Shown here one piece after another: positions 9,611 through 17,193 of a stretch of DNA of 64,000 nucleotides. Source of the stretch: Dyadobacter sp. 3J3 (lineage in GTDB: Bacteria > Bacteroidota > Bacteroidia > Cytophagales > Spirosomataceae); NCBI RefSeq assembly GCF_009801115.1, contig NZ_VTOL01000006.1:62001-126000 (forward strand). Direction: 5' to 3'. Position numbers and translations under genes: made by a program. Every line of letters starts with the position of its first letter. Positions within the stretch are counted from its first letter, which is position 1. The notes beneath the pieces were generated by a model. That model was given only the letters and a program-made list of their open reading frames with translations. It was not told the DNA's origin and ran no database searches.

Positions 9611-9642
9611 CAAATGTAAAACTTTTTTATGATTTGTACAAA
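9611..9642 (-). promoter_or_regulatory. Bacteroidota-type promoter of rimP-nusA-infB
   Basis: On the minus strand a TTTG (-33) box at 9642-9639 is separated by 20 bases from TACATTTG (-7, TAnnTTTG) at 9618-9611. This matches the known sigma-70 consensus of Bacteroidota and predicts a transcript start near 9604, about 65 bases before the rimP ATG. Confidence 0.75.
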
Positions 9643-9678
9643 CTCTGAGTGAAGTGTTCTTTATTCGAAGTGTTCCTC

Positions 9679-9686
9679 TATTTTTG
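9679..9686 (+). promoter_or_regulatory. -7 promoter box of the EEP-family gene
   Basis: TATTTTTG matches TAnnTTTG exactly; no clear -33 box lies 19-20 bases upstream. It predicts a transcript start near 9693, which favours GTG 9713 over TTG 9695 as translation start of the next gene. Confidence 0.5.
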
Positions 9687-9712
9687 TAAAAGCATTGAAA
9701 TCATATTGTATT

Positions 9713-10804
9713 GTGAAAGCATTGAAGGGTTTTTTTTGGTTTTTGTTTAAGTGTTTCGCTGTTTATAGTGTACTGGTATATGCGTTAACATTCTGGGTAC
9801 CTACGTCCCACTGGTTGCCGGGATTTTTAATGATGTCTTTTCCCGTTACCGTACTGGTTGACATTGGCTTTTTATTTTTCTGGTTGCTTGTCGATTCAAA
9901 AAAAGCATTGGCCCCTTTATTTTTAATTTTTCTGTCCGGTATTTTTCTTGATAGAACTTACCAGTTCAAAAAAGAGCCGGTTGATCTGAGTACCAGTAAA
10001 AAGAAAGTTTTTAAAGTGCTTAACTACAACGTTTTTGGATTTTGGATCAAGCCGGATCATTCCAGGGAGGATGACAAGGAAACCAATAAAATGAAAAAGT
10101 GGATCATTGATCAGGATGCAGATGTGCTTTGTATGCCGGAATTTAATAATGAGGATTACATATCGGATTTCAGGACTGTTGAATTTCTGAATAAATCGGG
10201 ATACAAATATTCTAACATGTTGGATAACAAGCGTATGAAAGATGGAACAACCTTTAAAACCTTGGCCATGTTTTCGAAATATCCCATTATAAACCATAAG
10301 GAAAATCCTACCGAGCAGCAAAACGGACTAATGTACATTGACATTGCTGTTGGAAAAGACACGCTCAGGGTAATGGGCGTGCATTTGTATTCCATGTCGC
10401 TGAGACTTTCAAAACTGGTTAGCCAGAAGGAAATGTCCGGGATTAAGAAAGAAACAAGGGGGACATTATCCCAAATGAAAAAGGGATTTATTGCCAGGGT
10501 TTCCGAGACGAAAATAGTGGAGAAATGGATAAAGGAATCCCCCTACGCAGTGATTGTCTGTGGGGATTTTAATGAAACGCCATACAGTTATGTGTACGGA
10601 AAATGTAGAAAACTGTTGAATAATGCTTTTGAAACCAGGGGAGAAGGTTTTGGTTTCAGCTTCAATCACCTTCCTTATTTTATCCGGATCGACAATCAGT
10701 TTTACAATGATAAAAAGCTTGAAGCGCTTGATTTTAAAACATTCAATAAAATAAAATACTCCGATCACTATCCTTGCCTGGGAACTTACAGGTTTAAAAT
10801 GTAG
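9713..10804 (+). CDS. Membrane-anchored endonuclease/exonuclease/phosphatase
   Basis: A 363-residue protein of the EEP (DNase I-like) superfamily. Two or three hydrophobic segments fill about residues 1-85, anchoring the enzyme in the inner membrane. The catalytic domain follows: LNYNVFGF (Asn metal-site strand), CMPEFN (catalytic Glu), GVHLYS, CGDFNETPYS (Asp/Asn pair) and the C-terminal YSDHYP (catalytic His). Relatives hydrolyse phosphodiesters in nucleic acids, sphingomyelin or inositol phosphates; the substrate here is unknown. The start is uncertain: GTG 9713 fits the promoter at 9679, while TTG 9695 adds six residues. The gene is monocistronic and ends before a strong terminator. Confidence 0.85.
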   Translation: MKALKGFFWFLFKCFAVYSVLVYALTFWVPTSHWLPGFLMMSFPVTVLVDIGFLFFWLLVDSKKALAPLFLIFLSGIFLDRTYQFKKEPVDLSTSKKKVFKVLNYNVFGFWIKPDHSREDDKETNKMKKWIIDQDADVLCMPEFNNEDYISDFRTVEFLNKSGYKYSNMLDNKRMKDGTTFKTLAMFSKYPIINHKENPTEQQNGLMYIDIAVGKDTLRVMGVHLYSMSLRLSKLVSQKEMSGIKKETRGTLSQMKKGFIARVSETKIVEKWIKESPYAVIVCGDFNETPYSYVYGKCRKLLNNAFETRGEGFGFSFNHLPYFIRIDNQFYNDKKLEALDFKTFNKIKYSDHYPCLGTYRFKM

Positions 10805-10837
10805 TGAGATAAGCGGAAACTTTTGCAACGTATAAAG

Positions 10838-10874
10838 AAAGGGGTTGGAAGCACTAGTAGCTTCCAACCCCTTT
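10838..10874. terminator. Bidirectional terminator
   Basis: Perfect 15-bp stem AAAGGGGTTGGAAGC/GCTTCCAACCCCTTT with a 7-base loop between convergent genes ending at 10804 (+) and 10895 (-); T residues follow on the plus strand. Confidence 0.92.
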
Positions 10875-10894
10875 TATATTCAATCTTTTCGGAC

Positions 10895-11260
10895 TCAGTG
10901 TTGGAAAGTAATCCCTAAGCTATCCAGTTCCTGTTCTGAAACCGATGGAGGCCATATGCCTTTTTCCAACTTACTTATCACTAATCCGCCTGTTTTAATC
11001 GCTTCCTGTTCTGTTTTAAACCCTGCATTGCCTGGCACGCCGGGAATAAATTTTTGCTCGATTACAGGAATTGTATCCTGGTAGATGCGGTAACCCCAGC
11101 CTGCTGAATCCAGCGGCATAGCTGTTACCTTAAAATTGCGAAGACCTTCGCTGTTGGAGCTTTTATCCTTATTCCCGTTACAGGAATAAAGTCCGGCTGA
11201 ACCAGCGAAGGTCAAAATGCAAATCAGAGCAATTTTTATGATTGACTGTTGTTTCGTCAC
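10895..11260 (-). CDS. DUF4907-family lipoprotein
   Basis: A 121-residue putative lipoprotein with a lipobox near SAGLYSC (Cys at about 27). The mature part has the DUF4907 pattern: GWGYRIYQDTIPVIEQKFIPG, GNAGFKTEQEAIKTGGLVISK and a C-terminal PPSVSEQELDSLGI. The function of this family is unknown. It starts 3 bases after the upstream Kelch lipoprotein gene on the same strand, and this pairing recurs in Bacteroidota to my knowledge, so the two probably form a cell-surface or periplasmic complex. It ends in a strong terminator. Confidence 0.8.
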   Translation of the reverse strand: MTKQQSIIKIALICILTFAGSAGLYSCNGNKDKSSNSEGLRNFKVTAMPLDSAGWGYRIYQDTIPVIEQKFIPGVPGNAGFKTEQEAIKTGGLVISKLEKGIWPPSVSEQELDSLGITFQH

Positions 11261-11263
11261 GTC

Positions 11264-12304
11264 TTAGTTAACGTCGTCGTCTTCGTCATTCGTAGCAGTT
11301 GGGTCAAAGCCCCAGAAGTCGTCATAACGAGCCGAAGTTGTACCGCCTGTTCCAAAATAAATAATATTGTTCACTACGAAACCAGCTGCAAATCCACGTA
11401 CGCCTGGGAAGGGTGTTTTTTCAAGCCATATATCTGCTGTCGCATCGTATTCCCAAACATCTGAATTACCTGCACCACCGATGATATATCCAAGACCATT
11501 GGCTACAAGTCCCAAAGCATTTGCACGAGGTGTTGGGAATGTACCATCATCGTCATTGAATACTGTTTTCTGAGTCCACAATCCTTTTCCACTATTTCCT
11601 GCCGGTTCAAACTGGTACAAATCTCTTACGTTAGTTCCTGAGTTGTTTGTTCCAAAACCTACGTAAGCGATGTTTCCAATGGTAAAGGTTGATGCACCTC
11701 TTCTTTTTCCACCAAGGAAAGTAGCCATCTCTGTCCACTTATCAGCAGCAGCATCATATTTGTATACATCCTGATAATAACCAAGATTAAGATTATAACC
11801 TAGTCCTACATATCCAACGTCACCAACAGTGAATGCAGAAGCATATTGACGTGGAAGACCAGGAAAGTCAGCCACTGCTTTCCAGCTATTGCTTAATGGT
11901 GTATATTGATAAAAATCTTTTTTGTATCCGTTGTCAGTTGCTATAACACCGTCATAACCTGTTCCAACGTAAGCTTTTCCGCCTGAAACAAATGCAACAG
12001 CATCAGTTCTTGCACTACCGCTATAAGGCGCAACCTGAGACCAGATTTTTGTTGCTGCATCGTAAGACCAGAAATCTTTTGCTCTTGGAACACTTTCACT
12101 TGTATAACCACCGCCAATGTATCCGATGTTGTTAATCAGGAAGCTCACTGCTCCTGTACGTGGTGTACCACCGAAAGAAGGAACACCTTTTTTGTACCAA
12201 TTTCCTACTTTATCAGGATCGCTGCTGTTGTCACATCCGAACTGAAATAATGCGGTTGAAGCGATTAGAAGGGTTAACGATGACTTTTTTAAGGTATTAA
12301 ACAT
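11264..12304 (-). CDS. Kelch-repeat beta-propeller lipoprotein
   Basis: A 346-residue lipoprotein: signal peptide and lipobox (ALFQFGC), then six or so Kelch-like repeats, each with a GYIGGGY/VGTGYDG-type strand followed by FW.YD....W..V. They should close into a beta-propeller; examples are FWSYDAATKIWSQVAPYSG and VYKYDAAADKWTEMATFLG. The start is ATG 12304 (MFNTLKKSSLTLL), since an upstream extension lacks signal-peptide character. It likely binds protein or glycan at the cell surface. It precedes the DUF4907 gene by 3 bases. Minus-strand TAnnTTTG-like boxes occur at 12430-12423 and 12441-12434. Confidence 0.88.
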   Translation of the reverse strand: MFNTLKKSSLTLLIASTALFQFGCDNSSDPDKVGNWYKKGVPSFGGTPRTGAVSFLINNIGYIGGGYTSESVPRAKDFWSYDAATKIWSQVAPYSGSARTDAVAFVSGGKAYVGTGYDGVIATDNGYKKDFYQYTPLSNSWKAVADFPGLPRQYASAFTVGDVGYVGLGYNLNLGYYQDVYKYDAAADKWTEMATFLGGKRRGASTFTIGNIAYVGFGTNNSGTNVRDLYQFEPAGNSGKGLWTQKTVFNDDDGTFPTPRANALGLVANGLGYIIGGAGNSDVWEYDATADIWLEKTPFPGVRGFAAGFVVNNIIYFGTGGTTSARYDDFWGFDPTATNDEDDDVN

Positions 12305-12465
12305 GGAAAAAATTCTGGTTTGACTAATTAATACAAATGAATACAAAAATCGAAGTAGACTAACGATAAAAAAAATAATTGCGATGAATTGACCGATTGT
12401 GTAGATGAAGACACGTTTCGACCAAATTTACTGCAAACATAACATCTTGTTATTGCTTAGAGAAA

Positions 12466-13191
12466 TTATATATTTACTTTTTGACGAAAAGTTTCATAAT
12501 AACCATCACTGATCGGTACGGTATTCGCTCCGATTTTGATGCGCTGGCTCCTGATAATATCTATTTTGTCAATGGAAACGATATACGATTTGTGGACCCG
12601 AAAGAACTGATTTCCAGGTAATTTCTCTTCCAAAGCTTTCATTGTCATCCTTGTAATCACGGGGTTAAGTTGATTTACAAGATAGATTTTCAGGTAGTCT
12701 TTGAGCCCCTCAATGTAGGTTACATCAGAAAGTTTTATTTTTACCAAAGAATAATCCGAGGTTACAAATAAATATTCCTGACTTGCCATAGGCTCTTCTC
12801 CGGGGTACCTCCTGTCGCGCAGACTTAAAAGACTGAAAAGCTCGTAAGCCTTGTCAGCTGCTTTCCTGAAACGCTCCCTATTTAAGGGTTTCAACAAATA
12901 GTCAAGCACACTAAGGTTAAAAGCTTCTAACGCGAAATGTCCTTCTTTTGTTGTGATAACAACCCGGGTACTGTAAGAAATACTTTCTAAAAATTTGAGT
13001 CCCGAAATACCGGAATTTTCAATATCTAAAAATAGAAGGTCTACTTTTTGCGTTCTAAGAATATCAACGGCAGCTTCTGAGCTTTTAAACACACCCAATA
13101 GTTCAAAAAATGGAATGCTGTTTATATGTTGACTTAAAATTTCTAAATCATGCGCATTACTATCTATTACAATACAATTAATCTTCCTCAT
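12466..13191 (-). CDS. LytTR-family response regulator (orphan)
   Basis: A 241-residue regulator with an N-terminal receiver (acceptor D56 in LLFLDIENSG; Thr/Lys motifs VVITTKEG and YLLKPLN) and a C-terminal LytTR DNA-binding domain (about 140-240: SLVKIKLSDVTYIEGLKDY, FFRVHKSYIVSIDKI). The first acidic pocket is reduced to a single Asp (IDSN instead of DDE). The start is ATG 13191; the longer frame upstream lacks receiver character. No kinase gene is adjacent. It lies upstream of the Kelch/DUF4907 pair on the same strand, which could be a target, and is divergent from a DUF4270 lipoprotein. Confidence 0.9.
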   Translation of the reverse strand: MRKINCIVIDSNAHDLEILSQHINSIPFFELLGVFKSSEAAVDILRTQKVDLLFLDIENSGISGLKFLESISYSTRVVITTKEGHFALEAFNLSVLDYLLKPLNRERFRKAADKAYELFSLLSLRDRRYPGEEPMASQEYLFVTSDYSLVKIKLSDVTYIEGLKDYLKIYLVNQLNPVITRMTMKALEEKLPGNQFFRVHKSYIVSIDKIDIIRSQRIKIGANTVPISDGYYETFRQKVNI

Positions 13192-13300
13192 ATGTACTTT
13201 AAAACGCAATTTCGGATGTAATATATAGCTATACGAGCGAACTGGCAATTTTGTTGCATTTATTTTTGGTCTACACATTTTGCCTGTTTGTCTAATTCCT

Positions 13301-13332
13301 TTTGTTATTCAGGTTTATATCTGATATTTTTG
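13301..13332 (+). promoter_or_regulatory. Bacteroidota-type promoter of the DUF4270 gene
   Basis: TTTG at 13301-13304, 20-base spacer, TATTTTTG at 13325-13332: an exact match to the TTTG-N19/20-TAnnTTTG pattern, ending 23 bases before the ATG at 13356. Confidence 0.75.
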
Positions 13333-13355
13333 CATTTTTACTGTTCTTGCGCTAA

Positions 13356-14747
13356 ATGAAATTGATTCGTTATTTTTCTAAAAGGTTTTTGAGGCCGGTC
13401 TCCACCGTTATTGCCGGCTTATATTTTTGCATATCGTTGTCAGGCTGTCAATGGGGCGATGAAATCGTTGCTATCAAACAGCAAAATCCTGATGATTTCA
13501 TGGTTTTATTTTCGGATACCAGTCTTGTAAAGCTGACAACTGTTGCGTTTGACTCTGTGCAGACGGGTGGTGCGAGCAGACTTCTGGTGGGGCGTTTTAC
13601 GGATCCATATCTGGGTAAAATGCATGCAACCACGTTTTTTCAACCACAATTTGAGAGTAACCTGGGTATTCCTGAGCTTGCTATTTATGATTCGCTAGTC
13701 TTTAAGGCACCATATGATAAGTATTATTATGGTGATACAACCAAAGTAATGAATCTGTCGGTACACGCCGTGAAGACAGACATTATGCTTAAAAGTTCCT
13801 ATTTCAATTTTTATACATTGGACTTTGATGCGGCGGCATTAGGGAAAAAGAGTTTTGCTCCTACTCCTCAAAGTATCACGCAGGCCGTCAGATTTAAATT
13901 GTCGGATGTTTTGGGTAAGAAAATTTTTGACCAGAGTATGGCCAATCTTATTACATCCAATGAGCAGTGGCTGGAAATTCTGAAAGGTCTGACTATCGTT
14001 TCGGATGATAAGGATAATGGTTCAGTTATCGGTTTCAAATATGGAAGCGACAGTACAGTATTGGAAGTACATTACCATACTGCTGAAAAAGACGGAATCA
14101 CCAGGGGGGTTGGGTCCTTTAAAGTACCCGCAGGATTTAACCAGATATTAGGTGACAGGACCGGAACAAATCTTGCCAAACTGCCGGTCTTCAATAGCAG
14201 ATTGTCGTTACCTTCTGAACAATCCGGAAATGAGTCATATATTCAAGAAGGCACAGGAATAATGACGCGTGTTGACCTTCCTACGGTCAGAAATCTTAAA
14301 TATGTACAATATTCCGTACCAAACAGGGCGTTTTTAAAGGTTACACCGGCAAGAAGTACTTTGGATTACCCATTCACGCCGCCTCTAACTTTACACATGT
14401 ATCTGGTTGATAAATATAATCAGTTTTATAGATCAGGCGTGACTCCAATTCCGTTATCGGATTTGGCGGGAAAAGCTGTTACTGCCACTCTCATTAATGA
14501 TATGATCAACAACGAGCAATATTATTCCTTTGATGTGAGTGGGCAGTTTACTACTATTCTTGCCAGTGCTTCTGAAGAAACAAATGGATTGATGATTGTA
14601 ACTTCTGCTCTGTCAAGTAGTAGTTTTCCAGAAGCCCGTACAGAATTTGCAGATGGCTTGAAGCGCCTTGTAATAGGAAACCAGCTTCATCCAAGTCAGC
14701 CGGGAGTTAAGCTTCAATTATATTATACAACGTACAAAGCACCGTAA
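13356..14747 (+). CDS. DUF4270-family lipoprotein
   Basis: A 463-residue exported protein. Basic N-terminus and hydrophobic stretch end in a lipobox (ISLSGC, Cys at about 31). The mature part shows the DUF4270 pattern: early DTSLVKLTTVAFDSVQTGGASRLLVG block, then RFTDPYLGKMHATTFFQ. These proteins are large beta-rich Bacteroidota lipoproteins of unknown function, sometimes found with polysaccharide- or adhesion-related loci. Transcribed alone from a well-formed promoter and closed by a double hairpin terminator. It diverges from the orphan LytTR regulator. Confidence 0.85.
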   Translation: MKLIRYFSKRFLRPVSTVIAGLYFCISLSGCQWGDEIVAIKQQNPDDFMVLFSDTSLVKLTTVAFDSVQTGGASRLLVGRFTDPYLGKMHATTFFQPQFESNLGIPELAIYDSLVFKAPYDKYYYGDTTKVMNLSVHAVKTDIMLKSSYFNFYTLDFDAAALGKKSFAPTPQSITQAVRFKLSDVLGKKIFDQSMANLITSNEQWLEILKGLTIVSDDKDNGSVIGFKYGSDSTVLEVHYHTAEKDGITRGVGSFKVPAGFNQILGDRTGTNLAKLPVFNSRLSLPSEQSGNESYIQEGTGIMTRVDLPTVRNLKYVQYSVPNRAFLKVTPARSTLDYPFTPPLTLHMYLVDKYNQFYRSGVTPIPLSDLAGKAVTATLINDMINNEQYYSFDVSGQFTTILASASEETNGLMIVTSALSSSSFPEARTEFADGLKRLVIGNQLHPSQPGVKLQLYYTTYKAP

Positions 14748-14773
14748 AATTAATTTCGGCTAGAATTCCATAA

Positions 14774-14826
14774 AAAAAATCCAGGGCAAAGATATCAGTC
14801 AACTGATTCTTTATTCTGGATTTTTT
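14774..14826. terminator. Bidirectional terminator with nested hairpin
   Basis: Outer stem AAAAAATCCAG (14774-14784) with CTGGATTTTTT (14816-14826), enclosing an inner ATCAGT/ACTGAT hairpin; A and T runs on both flanks suit both convergent genes. Confidence 0.8.
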
Positions 14827-14867
14827 CTTTATGCCTGACTTGGAATCCGGTTAGTAGTTAGCAGATT

Positions 14868-16667
14868 CTATTCTTTCATCACTTTTCTAGTCGTTATTGC
14901 ACCGTTTTCTGCTGTCATTTTGATCAGATACATACCTTTCAAATACGTATTAAAGTTTATTTGATTAACAAGTCCCAGTGATAAACCTATTTTACCTGTA
15001 TCAAAAACTTTCTGGCCAGTTGTATTGAAAATTTCCATTTTATTTATTTCAGACACATTGGTCCGGATAAATAATTGGTCTATCACAGGATTTGGATAAA
15101 TGGTCAATGAGTTTTGCAGATCTTCAAAGTCTATGCCCACAATCCGACTGTATGCGTACGAGCCGTCTTTATCAATCATTTTTAACCTGTAAAGATTTTC
15201 TCCGTCAACAGGATTTAAATGTAGATAAGCATAATTTACAACCGAGGTGCTTTCTCCTTTGGCGGAAACGACGCCTAGCGATTTCCAGGTCTTTGAAGCA
15301 TTGCTGCTGTATTGAATTTCAAAATGATCACTTTTGGACTCAGAGGCCGTGCTCCATAAAAGATGTGAGACGGCTACATTTTCTGCAATTTTCTTCTTCA
15401 CTTCAAAACTTATCAGCGTTACAGGGAGTGTAGAGCAGGCTGAAACAACTTCTGATATTGTGGCGCAGCCGGTGGCATTATTTTCAATGGTTGCATTTTC
15501 CGGTGTAGTATTTAAAAAGGTACAAACTGGTTGCATCGCACACATTTGCAGAAGGGTGTTATCTGTGATCAGGAGCGTTCCGGGTATACCGGAAAGTTTT
15601 GAAAGCGCAGTGATACTGGTAAGCACTTCATTGCCCGAAATAGTTAAGTCTTCTGAAATTGTCGTCAGATTTTCAAGGCCTGCCAGGTTAGTTAGTGCAG
15701 GATTGCCTATGATGCTAAGATTTGTAATTCCGGTAGTCAGTTTTTCAAGTCCTGCCAGATTGGCCAAAGATGCGTTTTGCTGGAATAGCAGAAACCCATT
15801 TATGGCAGTCAGATTGTTAAGGCCGCTGACATTTACCAAAGCGTCATTGCTGACAACAATGATATCCTGAGCAACAGAAACCAAACTCTGAAAACCATTT
15901 AAGGAAGTCATGGCGGGGTTAAGTAAAATATAGAGCGATCCTCCAACAGACGCTAAATTTGTAAAACCGCTAACATCCGTAAGTACGTCATTTGATAAAA
16001 ATGTAACAGTTCCACCAGTAGAAGTAATGCCGCTTAAACCAGAAAGTGATGCAAGGGAGCTATTTAAGACTATTGAGATATCCGTTCCAATATCAGTAAG
16101 TTTTTCAAGACCATTTAAATCGGCTAATCCGTCATTTGATTCAATAACCAGACCATTCCCTATTGATTCGAGATTGTCAAGACCGGTAAGGTGTAACAAG
16201 TTTGGGTTTGCAGAAATATAAACGTCTAAACCAACTGATTTTAAAGCCTGCAAGCCGCTCAAACTCACTAAGGAGGCATTGTCGATGATGTTCAGCATTC
16301 CACCGGTGTCTGTGATTTTTTCCAGCCCGGACAGATTTGTTAACAGGGGATTTGATATTATATTCACATCCATCCCGATCGTTACAATTTCATTCAGTCC
16401 TTCCAGATTATTAAGTACAGGATTATTGATTACCGACAGACTGTCCGAAATTGCCGTGACAAAATTCAGTAGTGAAAGGTCAGTGATATCAGCGCCCTGA
16501 ATTGATAGTTTTCCGGTAATCGACGCTGTAACACAGGTGCAGTTTGCCTCTCTGAAATTGATGATATCCTGCTGTGAAGATAATGTTACATCGCCTGTCA
16601 GGACACATTGACCAACAGCGGAAAGAGAGAAAAAAAGTAAGGCAAGGAGGGTATAATGTTTTATCAT
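14868..16667 (-). CDS. Secreted leucine-rich-repeat protein with T9SS sorting domain
   Basis: A 599-residue exported protein. The signal peptide (to about residue 20) is followed by some 14 tandem repeats of about 22-24 residues (about 50-390) of the form LxNLxGLExLTxIGxxLxIxxNPxL, as in receptor-L-domain/LRR proteins. A fibronectin-like region (about 410-515, ETFEV-type ISFEVKKKIAENVAVSHLLW) comes next, then a C-terminal sorting domain (LTIYPNPVIDQLFI ... GMYLIKMTAENG). The last marks it as type IX secretion cargo. It probably acts as a surface adhesin or recognition protein. It lies 40 bases downstream of the YchJ-like gene on the same strand. Confidence 0.88.
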   Translation of the reverse strand: MIKHYTLLALLFFSLSAVGQCVLTGDVTLSSQQDIINFREANCTCVTASITGKLSIQGADITDLSLLNFVTAISDSLSVINNPVLNNLEGLNEIVTIGMDVNIISNPLLTNLSGLEKITDTGGMLNIIDNASLVSLSGLQALKSVGLDVYISANPNLLHLTGLDNLESIGNGLVIESNDGLADLNGLEKLTDIGTDISIVLNSSLASLSGLSGITSTGGTVTFLSNDVLTDVSGFTNLASVGGSLYILLNPAMTSLNGFQSLVSVAQDIIVVSNDALVNVSGLNNLTAINGFLLFQQNASLANLAGLEKLTTGITNLSIIGNPALTNLAGLENLTTISEDLTISGNEVLTSITALSKLSGIPGTLLITDNTLLQMCAMQPVCTFLNTTPENATIENNATGCATISEVVSACSTLPVTLISFEVKKKIAENVAVSHLLWSTASESKSDHFEIQYSSNASKTWKSLGVVSAKGESTSVVNYAYLHLNPVDGENLYRLKMIDKDGSYAYSRIVGIDFEDLQNSLTIYPNPVIDQLFIRTNVSEINKMEIFNTTGQKVFDTGKIGLSLGLVNQINFNTYLKGMYLIKMTAENGAITTRKVMKE

Positions 16668-16707
16668 TTGTTGAGTTTAAATTATGATTTATTAAAGGTA
16701 TAACTAT

Positions 16708-17088
16708 TTATGGCTCTCCCGGAAATTCCCCTTCCAAATAATACCATACCGCATTGTCATACACAAACATAGATTGCTCATGATGCACCTGGTTTTTCCC
16801 TTTTCTGTCCTTAAAATACGCCTTGAATTCAACTCTAAATTCGCTGGCACTGACAATTTCGAGCTGCTGCCAGACATTGGTTTTGGCCCATTCCTCGATT
16901 TCTTTCCTGACCAGCCCGGCTCTTTTAGATGCATGTGTTGTTTCAATGAGATAATCGATGGCATGAGTAACATAAGCCGAATAACGAGAACGCATGAGCT
17001 TTTCAGCAGAATCCGCTGTGAGACCTTTGATTATAGGGCCACAGCAACCAGAAAATGGTTTGTTGGCTCCGCAAAAACATTTTTTCAT
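16708..17088 (-). CDS. YchJ-family SEC-C motif protein
   Basis: A 126-residue cytoplasmic protein. It begins with the Cys cluster CFCGANKPFSGCCGP, which resembles a zinc-binding SEC-C module, followed by the YchJ/UPF0225 NTF2-like domain with SAEKLMRSRYSAYVTHAIDYLIETTH and the closing strand FKAYFKDRKGK...HEQSMFVYDNAVWYYLEG. Function in this family is not established. The gene is short but complete compared with E. coli YchJ (about 150 residues, with a second SEC-C motif that is absent here). Confidence 0.88.
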   Translation of the reverse strand: MKKCFCGANKPFSGCCGPIIKGLTADSAEKLMRSRYSAYVTHAIDYLIETTHASKRAGLVRKEIEEWAKTNVWQQLEIVSASEFRVEFKAYFKDRKGKNQVHHEQSMFVYDNAVWYYLEGEFPGEP

Positions 17089-17131
17089 CAGTTAATGTAA
17101 ATTTTGATTTTACTTTTGTGCAAAAACGAAA

Positions 17132-17174
17132 ATGAGCTGTGTTGACCGTTTTAATCCGGTTAAGCACAGCTCAT
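17132..17174 (-). terminator. Terminator after the acetylesterase gene
   Basis: ATGAGCTGTG/CACAGCTCAT arms with an inner TTGACCG/CGGTTAA pairing (one G-U); the minus strand continues into a T-rich run. It follows the stop of the gene at 17194. Confidence 0.75.
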
Positions 17175-17193
17175 CATTTATAATCTGAACCTT

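Noticed and set aside
16027..16500. Plus-strand frames opposite the leucine-rich-repeat gene
   Set aside because: Shadows of the regular repeat sequence on the other strand.
15460..16620. Possible tandem DNA repeats or CRISPR-like array
   Set aside because: The periodicity is at the protein level (22-24-residue leucine-rich repeats); the DNA units differ and no spacers or cas genes exist.
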